Origin: Cytobacillus praedii
GTDB taxonomy: Bacteria > Bacillota > Bacilli > Bacillales > Cytobacillaceae
DNA length: 64,000 bases
Direction: 5' to 3'
NCBI RefSeq assembly: GCF_001439605.1
Contig: NZ_LMBX01000020.1
Coordinates: forward strand, 1 to 64,000
The notes under the pieces were generated by a model, which ran no database searches, had not been told where the DNA came from, and saw only the letters and a program-made list of their open reading frames with translations. The translations under genes and the position numbers were made by a program. This document shows, in pieces, positions 1-8,001 of this stretch (position 1 is the first letter of the stretch; every line of letters begins with the position of its first letter).

Positions 1-90
1 ATGTTTTTCTGCCAATACTTTATAGCCAATCGTCCCCCTGAGGTATTCCTGCACCACCATCGCCTTAAAGTCATCCGCATATTTAACCAT
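1..90 (-). CDS. IS3-family transposase OrfA, N-terminal fragment cut by the window edge
   Basis: Reading the minus strand from an ATG at 88-90 gives 30 codons, open to the window edge, starting MVKYADDFKAMVVQEYLRG. This resembles the first helices of the helix-turn-helix OrfA of IS3/IS150-type elements, which binds the element's ends. The gene continues to the left of the window, so intactness cannot be judged. The region just upstream (101-140) carries the sort of end sequence expected of such an element. An alternative is a stand-alone IS3-type HTH protein. Confidence 0.75.
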   Translation of the reverse strand, partial: MVKYADDFKAMVVQEYLRGTIGYKVLAEKH

Positions 91-100
91 AATAAAACAC

Positions 101-140
101 CCCCAAAATTAGATTTTGACTCTAACTTTTGGGGTGCACT
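101..140. mobile_element. Probable terminal region of the IS3-type element
   Basis: Positions 101-134 form an inverted repeat, CCCCAAAA-TTAGA facing its complement across a 7-nt loop with one bulged base. It lies immediately upstream of the OrfA start and next to a TGCACCCC-type end at 131-138, read on the minus strand. Such ends are typical of IS3-family elements. The outermost base and any target duplication cannot be fixed without the other end. Confidence 0.5.
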
Positions 141-196
141 TCAAATTTGTAAAAATAGTGTCCACTTTTTTATTATTGAATTCTGCAGGTAATCTA

Positions 197-904
197 TTAA
201 CCTCTGACTTCTGTCCGATAAACTTCTTCTATGTTTGAAACTCTAGAGTATATATCTGAAGTTGTTTTTTTAGGGTTAACTCTGACTTTTAAATCCAGTA
301 AAAAGGAAAGGTCTGATTGGTCTTTTATTCGCACCGACTCAATCTTTATTCCTTTTTCCTGTAATCTATTTATAACATCTCCTATATCTTCTCTGTTTTT
401 CAAAATAATTCGTAAGGAAAGATCCTTTGAACGTAATTTCTGCATACCAAATAACTTAATTATGCTTGGAACTAGTTCCACACTTATCATTAATAATATA
501 ACACCTGCAATGGCTTCAACATAAAATCCTGCACCGGTTGTGATCCCAATCCCTGCAGCTCCCCAGACCATCGCAGCAGTTGTTAACCCTGATATTCTAT
601 CATCATCCCTCCGTAAAATAACTCCGGCTCCTAAAAATCCAATGCCAGAAACAATTTGTGCAGCTAAACGAAGCGGATCCATTTGAATTTTTGCATAATC
701 GGATGATGGAAAGGAATAGGCAGATTGGATAGATACAATTGTTAGCAAACAACTAACTATTGAAATTACTAGACTTGTTTTTAGTCCTAATGGTTTTCGC
801 TTTAGTTCCCGTTCGAGTCCTATTGTTAAGCCCAATACGGCAGAAATTGATAATTTTATCAGCATTTCAATATCCATATCTTTTATTACTTCCAACATCT
901 TCAT
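197..904 (-). CDS. MgtC/SapB family membrane protein
   Basis: A 235-residue protein with about five hydrophobic segments in the first 150 residues, the family motifs GLTIGLERE near residue 26 and GFLGAGVILRRD near residue 90, then a soluble ACT-like C-terminal domain of about 75 residues. MgtC/SapB proteins sit in the cytoplasmic membrane. In pathogens MgtC modulates the F1Fo ATPase and supports growth in low magnesium. B. subtilis has the related SapB. The start is the ATG at 902-904 behind GGAAGAAGG; a second ATG two codons on is possible. It stands alone between the IS edge and the HAD gene. The exact role here is unknown. Confidence 0.85.
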   Translation of the reverse strand: MKMLEVIKDMDIEMLIKLSISAVLGLTIGLERELKRKPLGLKTSLVISIVSCLLTIVSIQSAYSFPSSDYAKIQMDPLRLAAQIVSGIGFLGAGVILRRDDDRISGLTTAAMVWGAAGIGITTGAGFYVEAIAGVILLMISVELVPSIIKLFGMQKLRSKDLSLRIILKNREDIGDVINRLQEKGIKIESVRIKDQSDLSFLLDLKVRVNPKKTTSDIYSRVSNIEEVYRTEVRG

Positions 905-939
905 TACCTTCTTCCATTCCTATCGGAAAAAATCTTTTT

Positions 940-1740
940 TTAGACAACTGTAATTGTCTTTTGTAAATGCACAATATCCTTAATGCTCTCAATAATATAG
1001 GTAGGTTTTTGATCCGTTTTCTTTACCATTTCTATCGTTGATATTCCGCTTAATACCAACACCGTGTTTAAACCATTTTCATGCCCCATGAGAATATCAG
1101 TCTCTAAACGATCCCCAACCATATAACATTGTTCCGGATTCATTTTTAATACTTCATTAACAACAAAGTTCGCCGTAAGTTTCGATGGTTTCCCCATAAT
1201 TAAATCAATCTTTTGACCAGTAACTCCTTCCATTGCTCCAATCATCGCTGCACAATCAGGAATTTGGCCATCATAAATCGGACATGTTCTATCAGGATTT
1301 GTCGCTAATATTGTGGCATTATTTTTTAGCCATGCCTGATAAGCGTCGTTTAATTTTTCATAATTAAACTTACGATCCCATCCTAAAACAATAAAAGTTG
1401 CCTTATCAGGATTATTGGTAATCCGTATATTTTCATCAATTAACTCCTGGAAAAGAGCATCTTCCCCAATAACCAGTACTGCATCAGTGCTATCCATTTG
1501 TTCTTTTAAATAATTAGCTGTAATGTAATTAGAGTTAATTATTTCATGGATATTTGTTTCGATTCCAAAATTCCTTAGTTTATTTAGATAATCATAACGA
1601 GTAGAAATTGACTTATTCGTTAAAAATACTATTTTATCGCCTCTTTTTCGTAGAAGCTCTATCGCCTCCACTGCCCCATCGATTAGTTGATTATCTAAAT
1701 ATACTGTGCCATCTAAATCAAATATAAATCCTTTAGTCAT
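940..1740 (-). CDS. HAD-IIA family sugar-phosphatase (NagD/AraL-like)
   Basis: A 266-residue HAD hydrolase. Motif I is FDLDGTVYL near residue 8, motif II FLTNKS near residue 40, the motif III lysine lies in IMGKPSK, and motif IV is MVGDRLETDI near residue 207. The C2-type cap between motifs II and III identifies the NagD/AraL/p-nitrophenyl-phosphatase group, which dephosphorylates small sugar phosphates and similar metabolites in the cytosol. The start has GGAGG seven bases upstream. It follows the isomerase and MFS genes on the same strand, but a strong terminator separates them, so it is probably read separately or by read-through. The substrate cannot be told from sequence. Confidence 0.85.
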   Translation of the reverse strand: MTKGFIFDLDGTVYLDNQLIDGAVEAIELLRKRGDKIVFLTNKSISTRYDYLNKLRNFGIETNIHEIINSNYITANYLKEQMDSTDAVLVIGEDALFQELIDENIRITNNPDKATFIVLGWDRKFNYEKLNDAYQAWLKNNATILATNPDRTCPIYDGQIPDCAAMIGAMEGVTGQKIDLIMGKPSKLTANFVVNEVLKMNPEQCYMVGDRLETDILMGHENGLNTVLVLSGISTIEMVKKTDQKPTYIIESIKDIVHLQKTITVV

Positions 1741-1781
1741 GATAATTCCTCCAAAAATTTATACAAGCCCTTTAAAAAAAT

Positions 1782-1838
1782 AGAAACCCCAAGCTATAAA
1801 GCCTTAATAACAAGGCTTATAAATAGCATGGGGTTTCT
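1782..1838 (-). terminator. Rho-independent terminator behind the isomerase gene
   Basis: A long hairpin: the arm AGAAACCCCA (1782-1791) matches TGGGGTTTCT (1829-1838), with a second inner pairing AAGCCTT/AAGGCTT. An A-run at 1774-1780 gives a U-tract when read on the minus strand. It lies about 90 bp after the stop of the TIM-barrel gene. Confidence 0.8.
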
Positions 1839-1928
1839 CTAATTCTCTACCCTTATCCGTATAAAATTCATTTGATTCTTGTTAATCATCCTATATAAAA
1901 TGGCTTAATAATTATTTCCTATCTATAG

Positions 1929-2702
1929 TTATCTTTTTTGCTTTAAGCTTATAAGGTGAGTAAATATATCTTCCAAGGAGTATTTATAAGGGTTAATTTC
2001 ATAAACGATCGGTCCTTTAAAGCTGCTTTTCTCAAGGAAATGGAACAAGCCTTTTGTTATATCTCCCCCTTCACCAGGGAGCAAATGTAAATCAGAAATT
2101 CTATCGTTATCTGATAGATGAATTGCTACAAGTGAATTGCCCAACTTTTCAATTGTCTCTTCCGTATTACCGCCCATACAAGCTAAATGTCCTGTATCTA
2201 GACAAGCTTTCACACTAGTTTCATTTATTAAACTTATCCATTCCTCAACGTTTGAAGCGATATGGTGGCAATAATTTAATTTATCCGGTATTAAGTTTTC
2301 AAGCGCTAACTCTATTCCAAGCTGATTAGCTTTTTCACGTAAAATGACTAAGCGTTCCTTAACTCTTAATAAACTGTCATATCTTTCTTCAGAAGACCAA
2401 GCATAGCCCCCATGAAGAGTTGCGTGGTATCCGCCATTTTCTGCAATAAGTTCAATCCACTTCGAAAGTACAGCAGAAACTCTTTCATAAATAAATGGAT
2501 CAGGAGTGGCTAAATTTAAATCATGAAAGGGAAGGTGAATACTAACCTTTAGTCCACTTTGCTTTGCATATTTTAAATAATCAATTGCTCTTAATTGTTC
2601 CGTTAAAATTTCAACACCTTCAAAACCAGCTTCTTTAATATTTTCAAAATCATTTAGTGTTCCTTGTTGCCCAATCGACCAAGTACTAAGCCATTTTTCC
2701 AT
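1929..2702 (-). CDS. Sugar phosphate isomerase/epimerase (AP-endonuclease-2-like TIM barrel)
   Basis: About 257 residues. Barrel motifs of the xylose-isomerase-like/IolE-IolI superfamily are visible: VSIHLPFHDLN, LALENL, ACLDTGHLACMGG, VAIHLSDN and the late VYEINPY. The His, Glu and Asp residues in these strands are the usual divalent-metal ligands. These enzymes isomerise or epimerise sugars and polyols in the cytosol. I chose the ATG at 2700-2702 because GGGGG lies five bases upstream; the in-frame TTG at 2712-2714 is inside that ribosome-binding site. The start overlaps the end of the MFS transporter gene by 17 bp, so the two are co-transcribed and probably coupled in translation. The substrate is unknown. 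Confidence 0.85.
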   Translation of the reverse strand: MEKWLSTWSIGQQGTLNDFENIKEAGFEGVEILTEQLRAIDYLKYAKQSGLKVSIHLPFHDLNLATPDPFIYERVSAVLSKWIELIAENGGYHATLHGGYAWSSEERYDSLLRVKERLVILREKANQLGIELALENLIPDKLNYCHHIASNVEEWISLINETSVKACLDTGHLACMGGNTEETIEKLGNSLVAIHLSDNDRISDLHLLPGEGGDITKGLFHFLEKSSFKGPIVYEINPYKYSLEDIFTHLISLKQKR

Positions 2703-4053
2703 CGTTTCCCCCAATAATTACATTATTATTTTGGTCCGTATTTAACTCATCATTTAATTCTTCCAACTTAATCCCTTTTGTTTCTGGTGCTAAAGCAATA
2801 CAAATACCTAATCCTGTTAAACCAATTACAGCAAAGAACCATAATGCTGCACTATTTCCCCATGCAGCTACCAGGCTAGGGAATACTAAAATCCCCATGA
2901 TCGATCCTATTCTGCTGATTGACGTAGCTAACCCCGTCGCACCTGCACGTATACTTGTTGGAAATAATTCAGTAGGGTAAAGGAAGTTAAGAATGCCTCC
3001 ACCCATATTTGCAAAAAGAACAGCTAAGCTAAACAAAATTACTAAAAATAAAAGTGTTGGACTCGGATTAAGCGCTAAAACAATTAAAGCTAACGACAAG
3101 CCAGTGAAAGAGGTAATAATAAGTGGTCTTCTCCCTGTTTTATCAACAATACTTGATCCGATAATCGCTCCAGCTAAACCTAATACACTAACCGTGCCGG
3201 AACCAATATAAGTCATCAATTGCGACCCATTCGTGAATGGTTTTAAAATAGTTGGGGTATACATCGAGATGCCATAATACGCTACTGCATAACAAAACCA
3301 GAATCCACAAACAAAAAATGTACGACGGAAAAACTTTTTAGAGAAAACATCTTTTAATTTTTGTTTCGGCAGATTATTTGAAGTGAGAATAATATCTTGC
3401 CCTGTAATTTTCAGCATAATTTCCTGTGCTTCTTTTTCTCTCCCTCTAGAAGCCAGCCATCTCGGTGACTCTGGAAGTGTAACTCTAAAGAAAAAAACAA
3501 TTAGCGCAAAGACAGCACCTACTAATAACATATATCGCCATGCACTAGGACCTAAAGGTAACATTAATATACCTACTAGATAAGCAGTAACAGCACCAAC
3601 AAACCACATTGCACCTAGCATAGTACCGTGTCTGCCTCGATTTTTTGTTGAACTAAATTCTGAAACAAGAGTTGCAGAAATTGGGTAATCTGCACCAATA
3701 CCCACCCCTAATAAAAACCGGAAAATGATTAGCTGCCATACACTTTGAGAAAATGCTGTTAAAGCAGCAAAAATGACAAACGCAAGTAAATCAACTACGT
3801 ACATAGCTTTTCTTCCGTATCTATCGGTTAAATTTCCAAACCATATTGCACCTATAAACGATCCTATCACAGCAGAAGCAGTAATTAATGCTGTAAGACC
3901 AGCACCTACATCCCATTGACTCAAAATTAACGGCAGTGCAACTGCAATAATAGTCAAGTCAAATCCATCAAGAAAAGTACCAGCAGCCGATAATGCAGTT
4001 ACCTTTCTTTGAAAACGCTTTAGTTTTGGTGAATCTAAATGCTCAAACCCCAT
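2686..4053 (-). CDS. MFS transporter, sugar-porter-like
   Basis: A 455-residue protein with 12 hydrophobic segments. The sugar-porter/AAHS signatures are present: FGNLTDRYGRKAM between helices 2 and 3, RFLLGVGIGADYP in helix 4, PESPRW in the central loop, a second DKTGRRP in the C-terminal half and PETKG at the end. It should be a proton-coupled importer in the cytoplasmic membrane. The frame is open to 4239, but I place the start at the ATG at 4053, which has GGAAGGGG nine bases upstream. The preceding 62 codons are not protein-like and cover the leader hairpin. The overlapping isomerase and the nearby phosphatase suggest uptake of a sugar, polyol or related acid; the substrate is not identified. 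Confidence 0.85.
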   Translation of the reverse strand: MGFEHLDSPKLKRFQRKVTALSAAGTFLDGFDLTIIAVALPLILSQWDVGAGLTALITASAVIGSFIGAIWFGNLTDRYGRKAMYVVDLLAFVIFAALTAFSQSVWQLIIFRFLLGVGIGADYPISATLVSEFSSTKNRGRHGTMLGAMWFVGAVTAYLVGILMLPLGPSAWRYMLLVGAVFALIVFFFRVTLPESPRWLASRGREKEAQEIMLKITGQDIILTSNNLPKQKLKDVFSKKFFRRTFFVCGFWFCYAVAYYGISMYTPTILKPFTNGSQLMTYIGSGTVSVLGLAGAIIGSSIVDKTGRRPLIITSFTGLSLALIVLALNPSPTLLFLVILFSLAVLFANMGGGILNFLYPTELFPTSIRAGATGLATSISRIGSIMGILVFPSLVAAWGNSAALWFFAVIGLTGLGICIALAPETKGIKLEELNDELNTDQNNNVIIGGNDGKMA

Positions 4054-4099
4054 AAAAATTTCCCCTTCCTTATTAATAATACATGTAGTAAATGAATTT

Positions 4100-4172
4100 A
4101 GAGACGACAAAAAACCATAGCTAAAAAAACATGTTTTACATGCTTTTAAAACTATGGCATCTCTTCGTCTCT
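4100..4172 (-). promoter_or_regulatory. Structured 5' leader of the MFS operon, possible attenuator
   Basis: Three nested inverted repeats lie in the transcribed leader: AGAGACGA/TCGTCTCT (4165-4172 with 4100-4107), CCATAG/CTATGG (4152-4157 with 4115-4120) and CATGT/ACATG in the centre. On the transcript the CCAUAG hairpin is followed directly by U6, as in an intrinsic terminator. It ends 46 bp before the start codon. No known riboswitch class was recognised. Confidence 0.5.
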
Positions 4173-4210
4173 GGCCAAATTTAAAACATTTTTTTGGTTT
4201 TAGTATTTTA

Positions 4211-4239
4211 TTTATATACCATTTCGAATACTCTGTCAA
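4211..4239 (-). promoter_or_regulatory. Sigma-A promoter of the MFS-isomerase operon
   Basis: On the minus strand TTGACA (4234-4239) and TATAAA (4211-4216) are separated by exactly 17 bp. Transcription would begin near 4204, giving a 150-nt leader that contains the nested hairpin. Confidence 0.8.
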
Positions 4240-4328
4240 TTACTTTTTAAAAGATTTTTACAACTAACTCACCTTATTGAGTTAGTGAAAAACAAATAAT
4301 CTATATGAAAATTTTTGAAGCTAAACTA

Positions 4329-4364
4329 AAAAGCAATAAACCTTCTTTAAGGTTTATTGCTTTT
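4329..4364. terminator. Terminator behind the copper-amine-oxidase-N protein
   Basis: Sixteen-base arms from AAAAGCAATAAACCTT (4329-4344) to 4349-4364 with a 4-nt loop. A and T runs at both ends let it work in either direction; it lies 41 bp after the stop of the minus-strand gene. Confidence 0.85.
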
Positions 4365-4405
4365 CGGCGTCATTAAATGCACTCTTCTTTTTTATAGTTA
4401 CCTAT

Positions 4406-5341
4406 TTAGTTATTTAGTAATACCTCAAGAATTTCTTCAGAAACAAAAGCAGCATCATTAATAACAGCAGGTACAACTTCAAATGATCTTAAGCTGCGAT
4501 TAAGGCTATATTTCTCTTTTCCAATATAGATTTGAATAGTCTGGTTTTGTTTGCCTAATTCTACTGTAGCATTTTTGCTATCCCATTTCACTTTATATCC
4601 TAAGTGCTCTCCAACTTTTTTAATTGGCAATAGCTTCATTCCATTTTTTATATAGTAATCATCACCAACAGCCTCTTGCACTTGTTCGAATAATTTGTCG
4701 CGATTATCCCATGCGATTATTTTCTTCGGTGTTGTTTGAGCTGGTATACTTCTGGTTGAGATGTCGTAAAAGATGATTAGCTCTTTCCCTTTAAGCTTCT
4801 CTTTCTTAATTTTATCCCCTTGCTTATTCAGAAGAATCGTTTCCTCAGCGATATTCAATTTAAGTTCATTATCAAGACTAACATACTGATCATCGAACTT
4901 TGAAACCTTAACCTGTCCCATATCTTTCCCATTTACTACGATTATTTCAGGTGTAGTCCTTGGAGGATAAATCATGAGCATTGGTTTATTTTTATCATAG
5001 TAAGCAGTGATCGATAATCCTTTGACTAATTTATCCTTTTCAAAAGCCTCTGTTGAATCACTATTGAACAATAGTACTTTATCAGATAGCGGAAAATGCA
5101 TTTCTGAATCATTTTCTTGATTTTTAACGATCAAGGTATAAGATTCTTTATCCTTCTTCACTTCGGTGATAAGCCCAGAAAATTCCATGAAATCAGTTGA
5201 ATCAACAGATTGAATATTCTCTTGCTCCTTCATGTCTTTATGAGCCTCTTTCGGTAAATGACTAGATGCAATGGCTGAATGTGTACTTATCACTAATCCA
5301 GTGACTAAAGCTGCTGTTACTAGCGCTGATAGCTTTTTCAT
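4406..5341 (-). CDS. Secreted protein with copper amine oxidase N-terminal-like (stalk) domain
   Basis: A 311-residue exported protein. An N-terminal signal peptide (MKKLSALVTAALVTGLVIS, then a cleavable ASS region) is followed by two beta-rich segments at about residues 50-130 and 135-205. A C-terminal domain at about 230-310 (MKLLPIKKVGEHLGYKVKWDS, AFVSEEIL) matches the PF07833 fold common in Bacillus and Paenibacillus cell-wall proteins. No amine oxidase catalytic domain is present, so it is probably structural or a ligand-binding envelope protein. The start has AAGGTGGG eight bases upstream. It is monocistronic, with its own terminator. Confidence 0.75.
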   Translation of the reverse strand: MKKLSALVTAALVTGLVISTHSAIASSHLPKEAHKDMKEQENIQSVDSTDFMEFSGLITEVKKDKESYTLIVKNQENDSEMHFPLSDKVLLFNSDSTEAFEKDKLVKGLSITAYYDKNKPMLMIYPPRTTPEIIVVNGKDMGQVKVSKFDDQYVSLDNELKLNIAEETILLNKQGDKIKKEKLKGKELIIFYDISTRSIPAQTTPKKIIAWDNRDKLFEQVQEAVGDDYYIKNGMKLLPIKKVGEHLGYKVKWDSKNATVELGKQNQTIQIYIGKEKYSLNRSLRSFEVVPAVINDAAFVSEEILEVLLNN

Positions 5342-5431
5342 TTTTAACCCACCTTCAATTATTTTGTGTCATTGAAATAGGCGAGTAAAAAGTAGAAAAA
5401 GTTACACTTTTAGTTAGATTTTATCAGGATT

Positions 5432-6037
5432 TTAGAGGAATTCTGGACGTTTATAGAATAGATCCCTGCAATCTAAAGCATTTTTCATTGCCTGAATCAC
5501 ATTCTCAAACGGCTGACTATAAACGTAAGGATAATCTATTTCACCTAACTCACTTCGGATTGGATAAGCAAGTTTTTCAGGGGTTATGCTGAATGCTGAA
5601 TACACTCCAGTTTTATTGCCGCGAGGATCTACGCGAAACCATTTATCCACATCCTCAATATAAAGAGCGTTTAAACCGTGCAAAGCATAACCAGATTCCC
5701 TCGTTCCTTTTCTAGTCACACGCTGATAGCAAAAGCCAGCTGGTATATTCATTCCTCTTAATAATGCCGCTAGCAAATGTGCCTTAGCAAAGCATATGCC
5801 TTCTGACTTCTCTAATGCATCCGATGCCGAAATAGCAACCTCCGTACTATCAATATCAAAGGAATGCTGAATAGTATCTCTTACAAAAAGAAATGCCCTT
5901 TCTGCCCTTTCTATTTTCGTTCCACCCATATGCTGAAATTCACAAATCTTCTCCTGAATCAATGGATGCCGAAAGTTAATAATCTCGGTTTCTTCTAAAT
6001 AAACCTTTTGATCTTCTTCGGTAATAATTAAATCCAT
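5432..6037 (-). CDS. Transglutaminase-like domain protein
   Basis: About 201 residues. The cysteine protease-like triad of the transglutaminase-core fold can be read in order: Cys in SEGICFAKAHLLAALLR, His in ALHGLNALY, Asp in FRVDPRGNK. No signal peptide or membrane segment is seen, so it is probably cytosolic. I prefer the ATG at 6035-6037, which has GGGG eight bases upstream; the ATG seven codons earlier lacks a ribosome-binding site. Related proteins are peptidases or amide-cleaving enzymes and the reaction here is unknown. It diverges from the MerR gene. Confidence 0.75.
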   Translation of the reverse strand: MDLIITEEDQKVYLEETEIINFRHPLIQEKICEFQHMGGTKIERAERAFLFVRDTIQHSFDIDSTEVAISASDALEKSEGICFAKAHLLAALLRGMNIPAGFCYQRVTRKGTRESGYALHGLNALYIEDVDKWFRVDPRGNKTGVYSAFSITPEKLAYPIRSELGEIDYPYVYSQPFENVIQAMKNALDCRDLFYKRPEFL

Positions 6038-6129
6038 ACATATCGCCCCAATTGTCATTTTCGTTCATTATATATTGATAGACTGAAAATTTCTGTGATT
6101 AGCATCAAGTAAGAGCCGATGCATATTGG

Positions 6130-6158
6130 TTGCAAACTGCTTTATTTATTAGTAATAT
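6130..6158 (+). promoter_or_regulatory. Promoter of the MerR-CNNM pair
   Basis: TTGCAA (6130-6135), a 17-bp spacer, then TAATAT (6153-6158). The predicted start of transcription, near 6165, falls at the left edge of a near-perfect palindrome. Confidence 0.55.
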
Positions 6159-6165
6159 ACCATTA

Positions 6166-6185
6166 AAACCATAACGTTATAGTTT
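6166..6185. promoter_or_regulatory. Palindrome at the MerR promoter, candidate autoregulatory operator
   Basis: AAACCATAACGTTATAGTTT is a 20-bp palindrome with one mismatched pair, centred between 6175 and 6176. It lies one base before the AGGAGG of the MerR gene. MerR-family dimers bind such dyads. In the RNA it would also form a hairpin touching the ribosome-binding site. Confidence 0.5.
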
Positions 6186-6197
6186 AGGAGGAATCAC

Positions 6198-6599
6198 ATT
6201 GGGACTGCAAAATTAAAAATTGGCGAATTAGCTGAGATAACTAGTGTGACAAAAAGAACAATAGATCATTATACAAATCTCGGTTTATTAAAAGCAGAAC
6301 GTTCCACCTCAAATTATCGTTATTATGATCGTTCGTCAATTGAACGCTTAGATTTTATTGAACGATGTAAAAAAGAAGGCATGCCATTAGCCGAGATAAA
6401 GAAAAAAATCCTAGAAAAAGAAGCCGAAGAAATTGATATTCTAGAACTCCGACTGAAAATGAAAGGATTAGAAAAAGACGTATCTGAGGTTTTAGCATCT
6501 CTGGATAAAGGGGATATAAAGAAACTCGAATTTGTCAAAAAAAATATTTCACATGAAAGTCTCTCATTAATTCAGACATTACTTTTACTGCTCAACTAA
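6198..6599 (+). CDS. MerR-family transcriptional regulator with apparent ATT start
   Basis: A 133-residue regulator. The winged helix-turn-helix KLKIGELAEITSVTKRTIDHY at the N-terminus and NYRYYDRSSIERLDFI just after are MerR hallmarks. A long coiled-coil dimerisation helix follows, with no C-terminal effector domain and no conserved Cys, so it is not a typical metal sensor. The only ATG/GTG/TTG in frame is the GTG at 6246, which would cut off half of the DNA-binding helix. The AGGAGG at 6186-6191 is spaced six bases from ATT at 6198, and an in-frame TAG lies at 6180-6182. Either ATT is used or one base is missing. It is followed by the CNNM gene 50 bp downstream, a pairing reminiscent of yhdQ-yhdP in B. 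subtilis. Confidence 0.8.
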   Translation: MGTAKLKIGELAEITSVTKRTIDHYTNLGLLKAERSTSNYRYYDRSSIERLDFIERCKKEGMPLAEIKKKILEKEAEEIDILELRLKMKGLEKDVSEVLASLDKGDIKKLEFVKKNISHESLSLIQTLLLLLN

Positions 6600-6614
6600 A
6601 TTTCGAAAAATAAT

Positions 6615-6652
6615 AGGAGGTGTACGTCTTACGAAGGTAAGACTACATATTG
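6615..6652 (+). promoter_or_regulatory. Ribosome-binding site separated from its TTG start by a hairpin
   Basis: AGGAGG at 6615-6620 is followed by a perfect 7-bp stem, GTCTTAC (6626-6632) with GTAAGAC (6637-6643), around a GAAG tetraloop. The TTG start is at 6650. Folding removes 18 nt, bringing the spacing from 29 to about 11 nt. An in-frame TAA at 6638-6640 rules out an earlier start. Confidence 0.6.
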
Positions 6653-7942
6653 ACAACTATCAACCTAATTTTAATTGTAATTTTAATTGCTTTAACTGCT
6701 TTTTTCGTAGCAACCGAATTTGCTATGGTAAAGGTACGTGCTTCAAGATTAGATCAGCTTATTGCCGAAGGAAAAAAAGGCGCAATTGCTGCTAAAAAGG
6801 TCGTCTCTCACCTGGATGAATACTTATCTGCCTGCCAGTTGGGAATCACGGTTACAGCACTTGGTATTGGCTGGTTAGGTGAACCTACAATCGAGAAGCT
6901 GTTGCATCCGCTATTCGAACAATTAAACCTAAATGATTCTGTTTCACATATCTTATCATTCGCCATTGCTTTTTCCATCGTAACATTTTTGCATGTGGTA
7001 GTTGGAGAGCTTGCTCCAAAAACAGTGGCTATTCAAAAAGCAGAAACCATTACAATTCTTTTCGCTGTTCCTATCATTTGGTTTTACCGTCTTATGTACC
7101 CATTCATCTGGTTCTTAAATGGCTCAGCCCGTGTACTAGTTGGAATCTTCGGATTAAAGCCAGCATCAGAACATGATGTTGCACATTCAGAGGAAGAGCT
7201 GCGAATCTTATTATCTGAAAGCTATAAGAGCGGAGAAATTAATAAAAATGAGTTAAAGTATGTAAACAACATCTTTGAATTTGATGAGAGAATTGCGAAA
7301 GAAATTATGGTTCCACGAACTGAAATCGTTAGTATATCTATTAATGATACGATAAAAGATGTAGTAAATATCATTACAACTGAGAATTATACCCGATACC
7401 CAGTAATTGATGGAGATAAAGACAATATTCTTGGCTTTATGAATGTGAAGGAATTATTATCTTCTATTTTGATGAATAAAGATCCCCATTTGAGAATGGA
7501 AACATTTATTAATCCAATCATTCGTGTGATTGAAACAATTCCAATCCATGACTTATTATTAAAAATGCAAAAAGAACGAATCCATATTGCAATCCTCATG
7601 GATGAATATGGAGGAACATCTGGATTAGTTACCGTTGAAGACATTATCGAAGAAATCGTCGGAGAAATACGCGATGAATTCGATGAGGATGAAATTCCAA
7701 ATATACGAAAATTAAAAGAAGATCATTACATCATAGATGCGAAGTTACTAATTGCTGATGCGAACCATCTGCTTGGTACAGCGATATCCAATGAAGAAAT
7801 AGATACAATTGGCGGCTGGTTTCTGACTCAAGACATCGATGCCCAAATTGGAACAGAAATAGAATCAGAAGGATATGTCTTTAAAGTCAATGAAATTGAT
7901 GGTCACCATATTCAATACTTAGAAGTTAAAAAAATAGTATAA
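6650..7942 (+). CDS. CNNM/CorC family (hemolysin C-like) transporter
   Basis: A 430-residue protein. An N-terminal DUF21 transmembrane domain (about 1-190, three or four helices, [10 protein letters not shown] and [19 protein letters not shown] motifs) is followed by a CBS pair at about 205-330 ([34 protein letters not shown]) and a CorC/HlyC domain at about 345-430. Family members are magnesium or cobalt efflux proteins in the cytoplasmic membrane; in B. subtilis the YhdP protein has been linked to magnesium efflux. The start is TTG because an in-frame stop lies 10 bp upstream. It lies in a two-gene unit with the MerR regulator, which may control it. Confidence 0.85.
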   Translation: MTTINLILIVILIALTAFFVATEFAMVKVRASRLDQLIAEGKKGAIAAKKVVSHLDEYLSACQLGITVTALGIGWLGEPTIEKLLHPLFEQLNLNDSVSHILSFAIAFSIVTFLHVVVGELAPKTVAIQKAETITILFAVPIIWFYRLMYPFIWFLNGSARVLVGIFGLKPASEHDVAHSEEELRILLSESYKSGEINKNELKYVNNIFEFDERIAKEIMVPRTEIVSISINDTIKDVVNIITTENYTRYPVIDGDKDNILGFMNVKELLSSILMNKDPHLRMETFINPIIRVIETIPIHDLLLKMQKERIHIAILMDEYGGTSGLVTVEDIIEEIVGEIRDEFDEDEIPNIRKLKEDHYIIDAKLLIADANHLLGTAISNEEIDTIGGWFLTQDIDAQIGTEIESEGYVFKVNEIDGHHIQYLEVKKIV

Positions 7943-7945
7943 AGC

Positions 7946-7988
7946 AAAATCCGATTGAACGAGTGCCAAGTGTTCAATCGGATTTTTT
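7946..7988. terminator. Bidirectional terminator between the CNNM and ABC ATPase genes
   Basis: Fifteen-bp stem, AAAATCCGATTGAAC (7946-7960) with its complement at 7972-7986, an 11-nt loop and T6 on the plus strand. It serves both convergent genes. Confidence 0.85.
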
Positions 7989-8001
7989 AGTTATTCATGT
8001 T

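Noticed and set aside
1-192. Plus-strand 63-codon frame at the left edge
   Set aside because: It is antisense to the IS3 OrfA start and has no ribosome-binding site.
4054-4239. N-terminal 62-codon extension of the MFS transporter frame
   Set aside because: It overlaps the promoter and leader hairpin, has no ribosome-binding site, and is not MFS-like; the ATG at 4053 fits the family's usual length.
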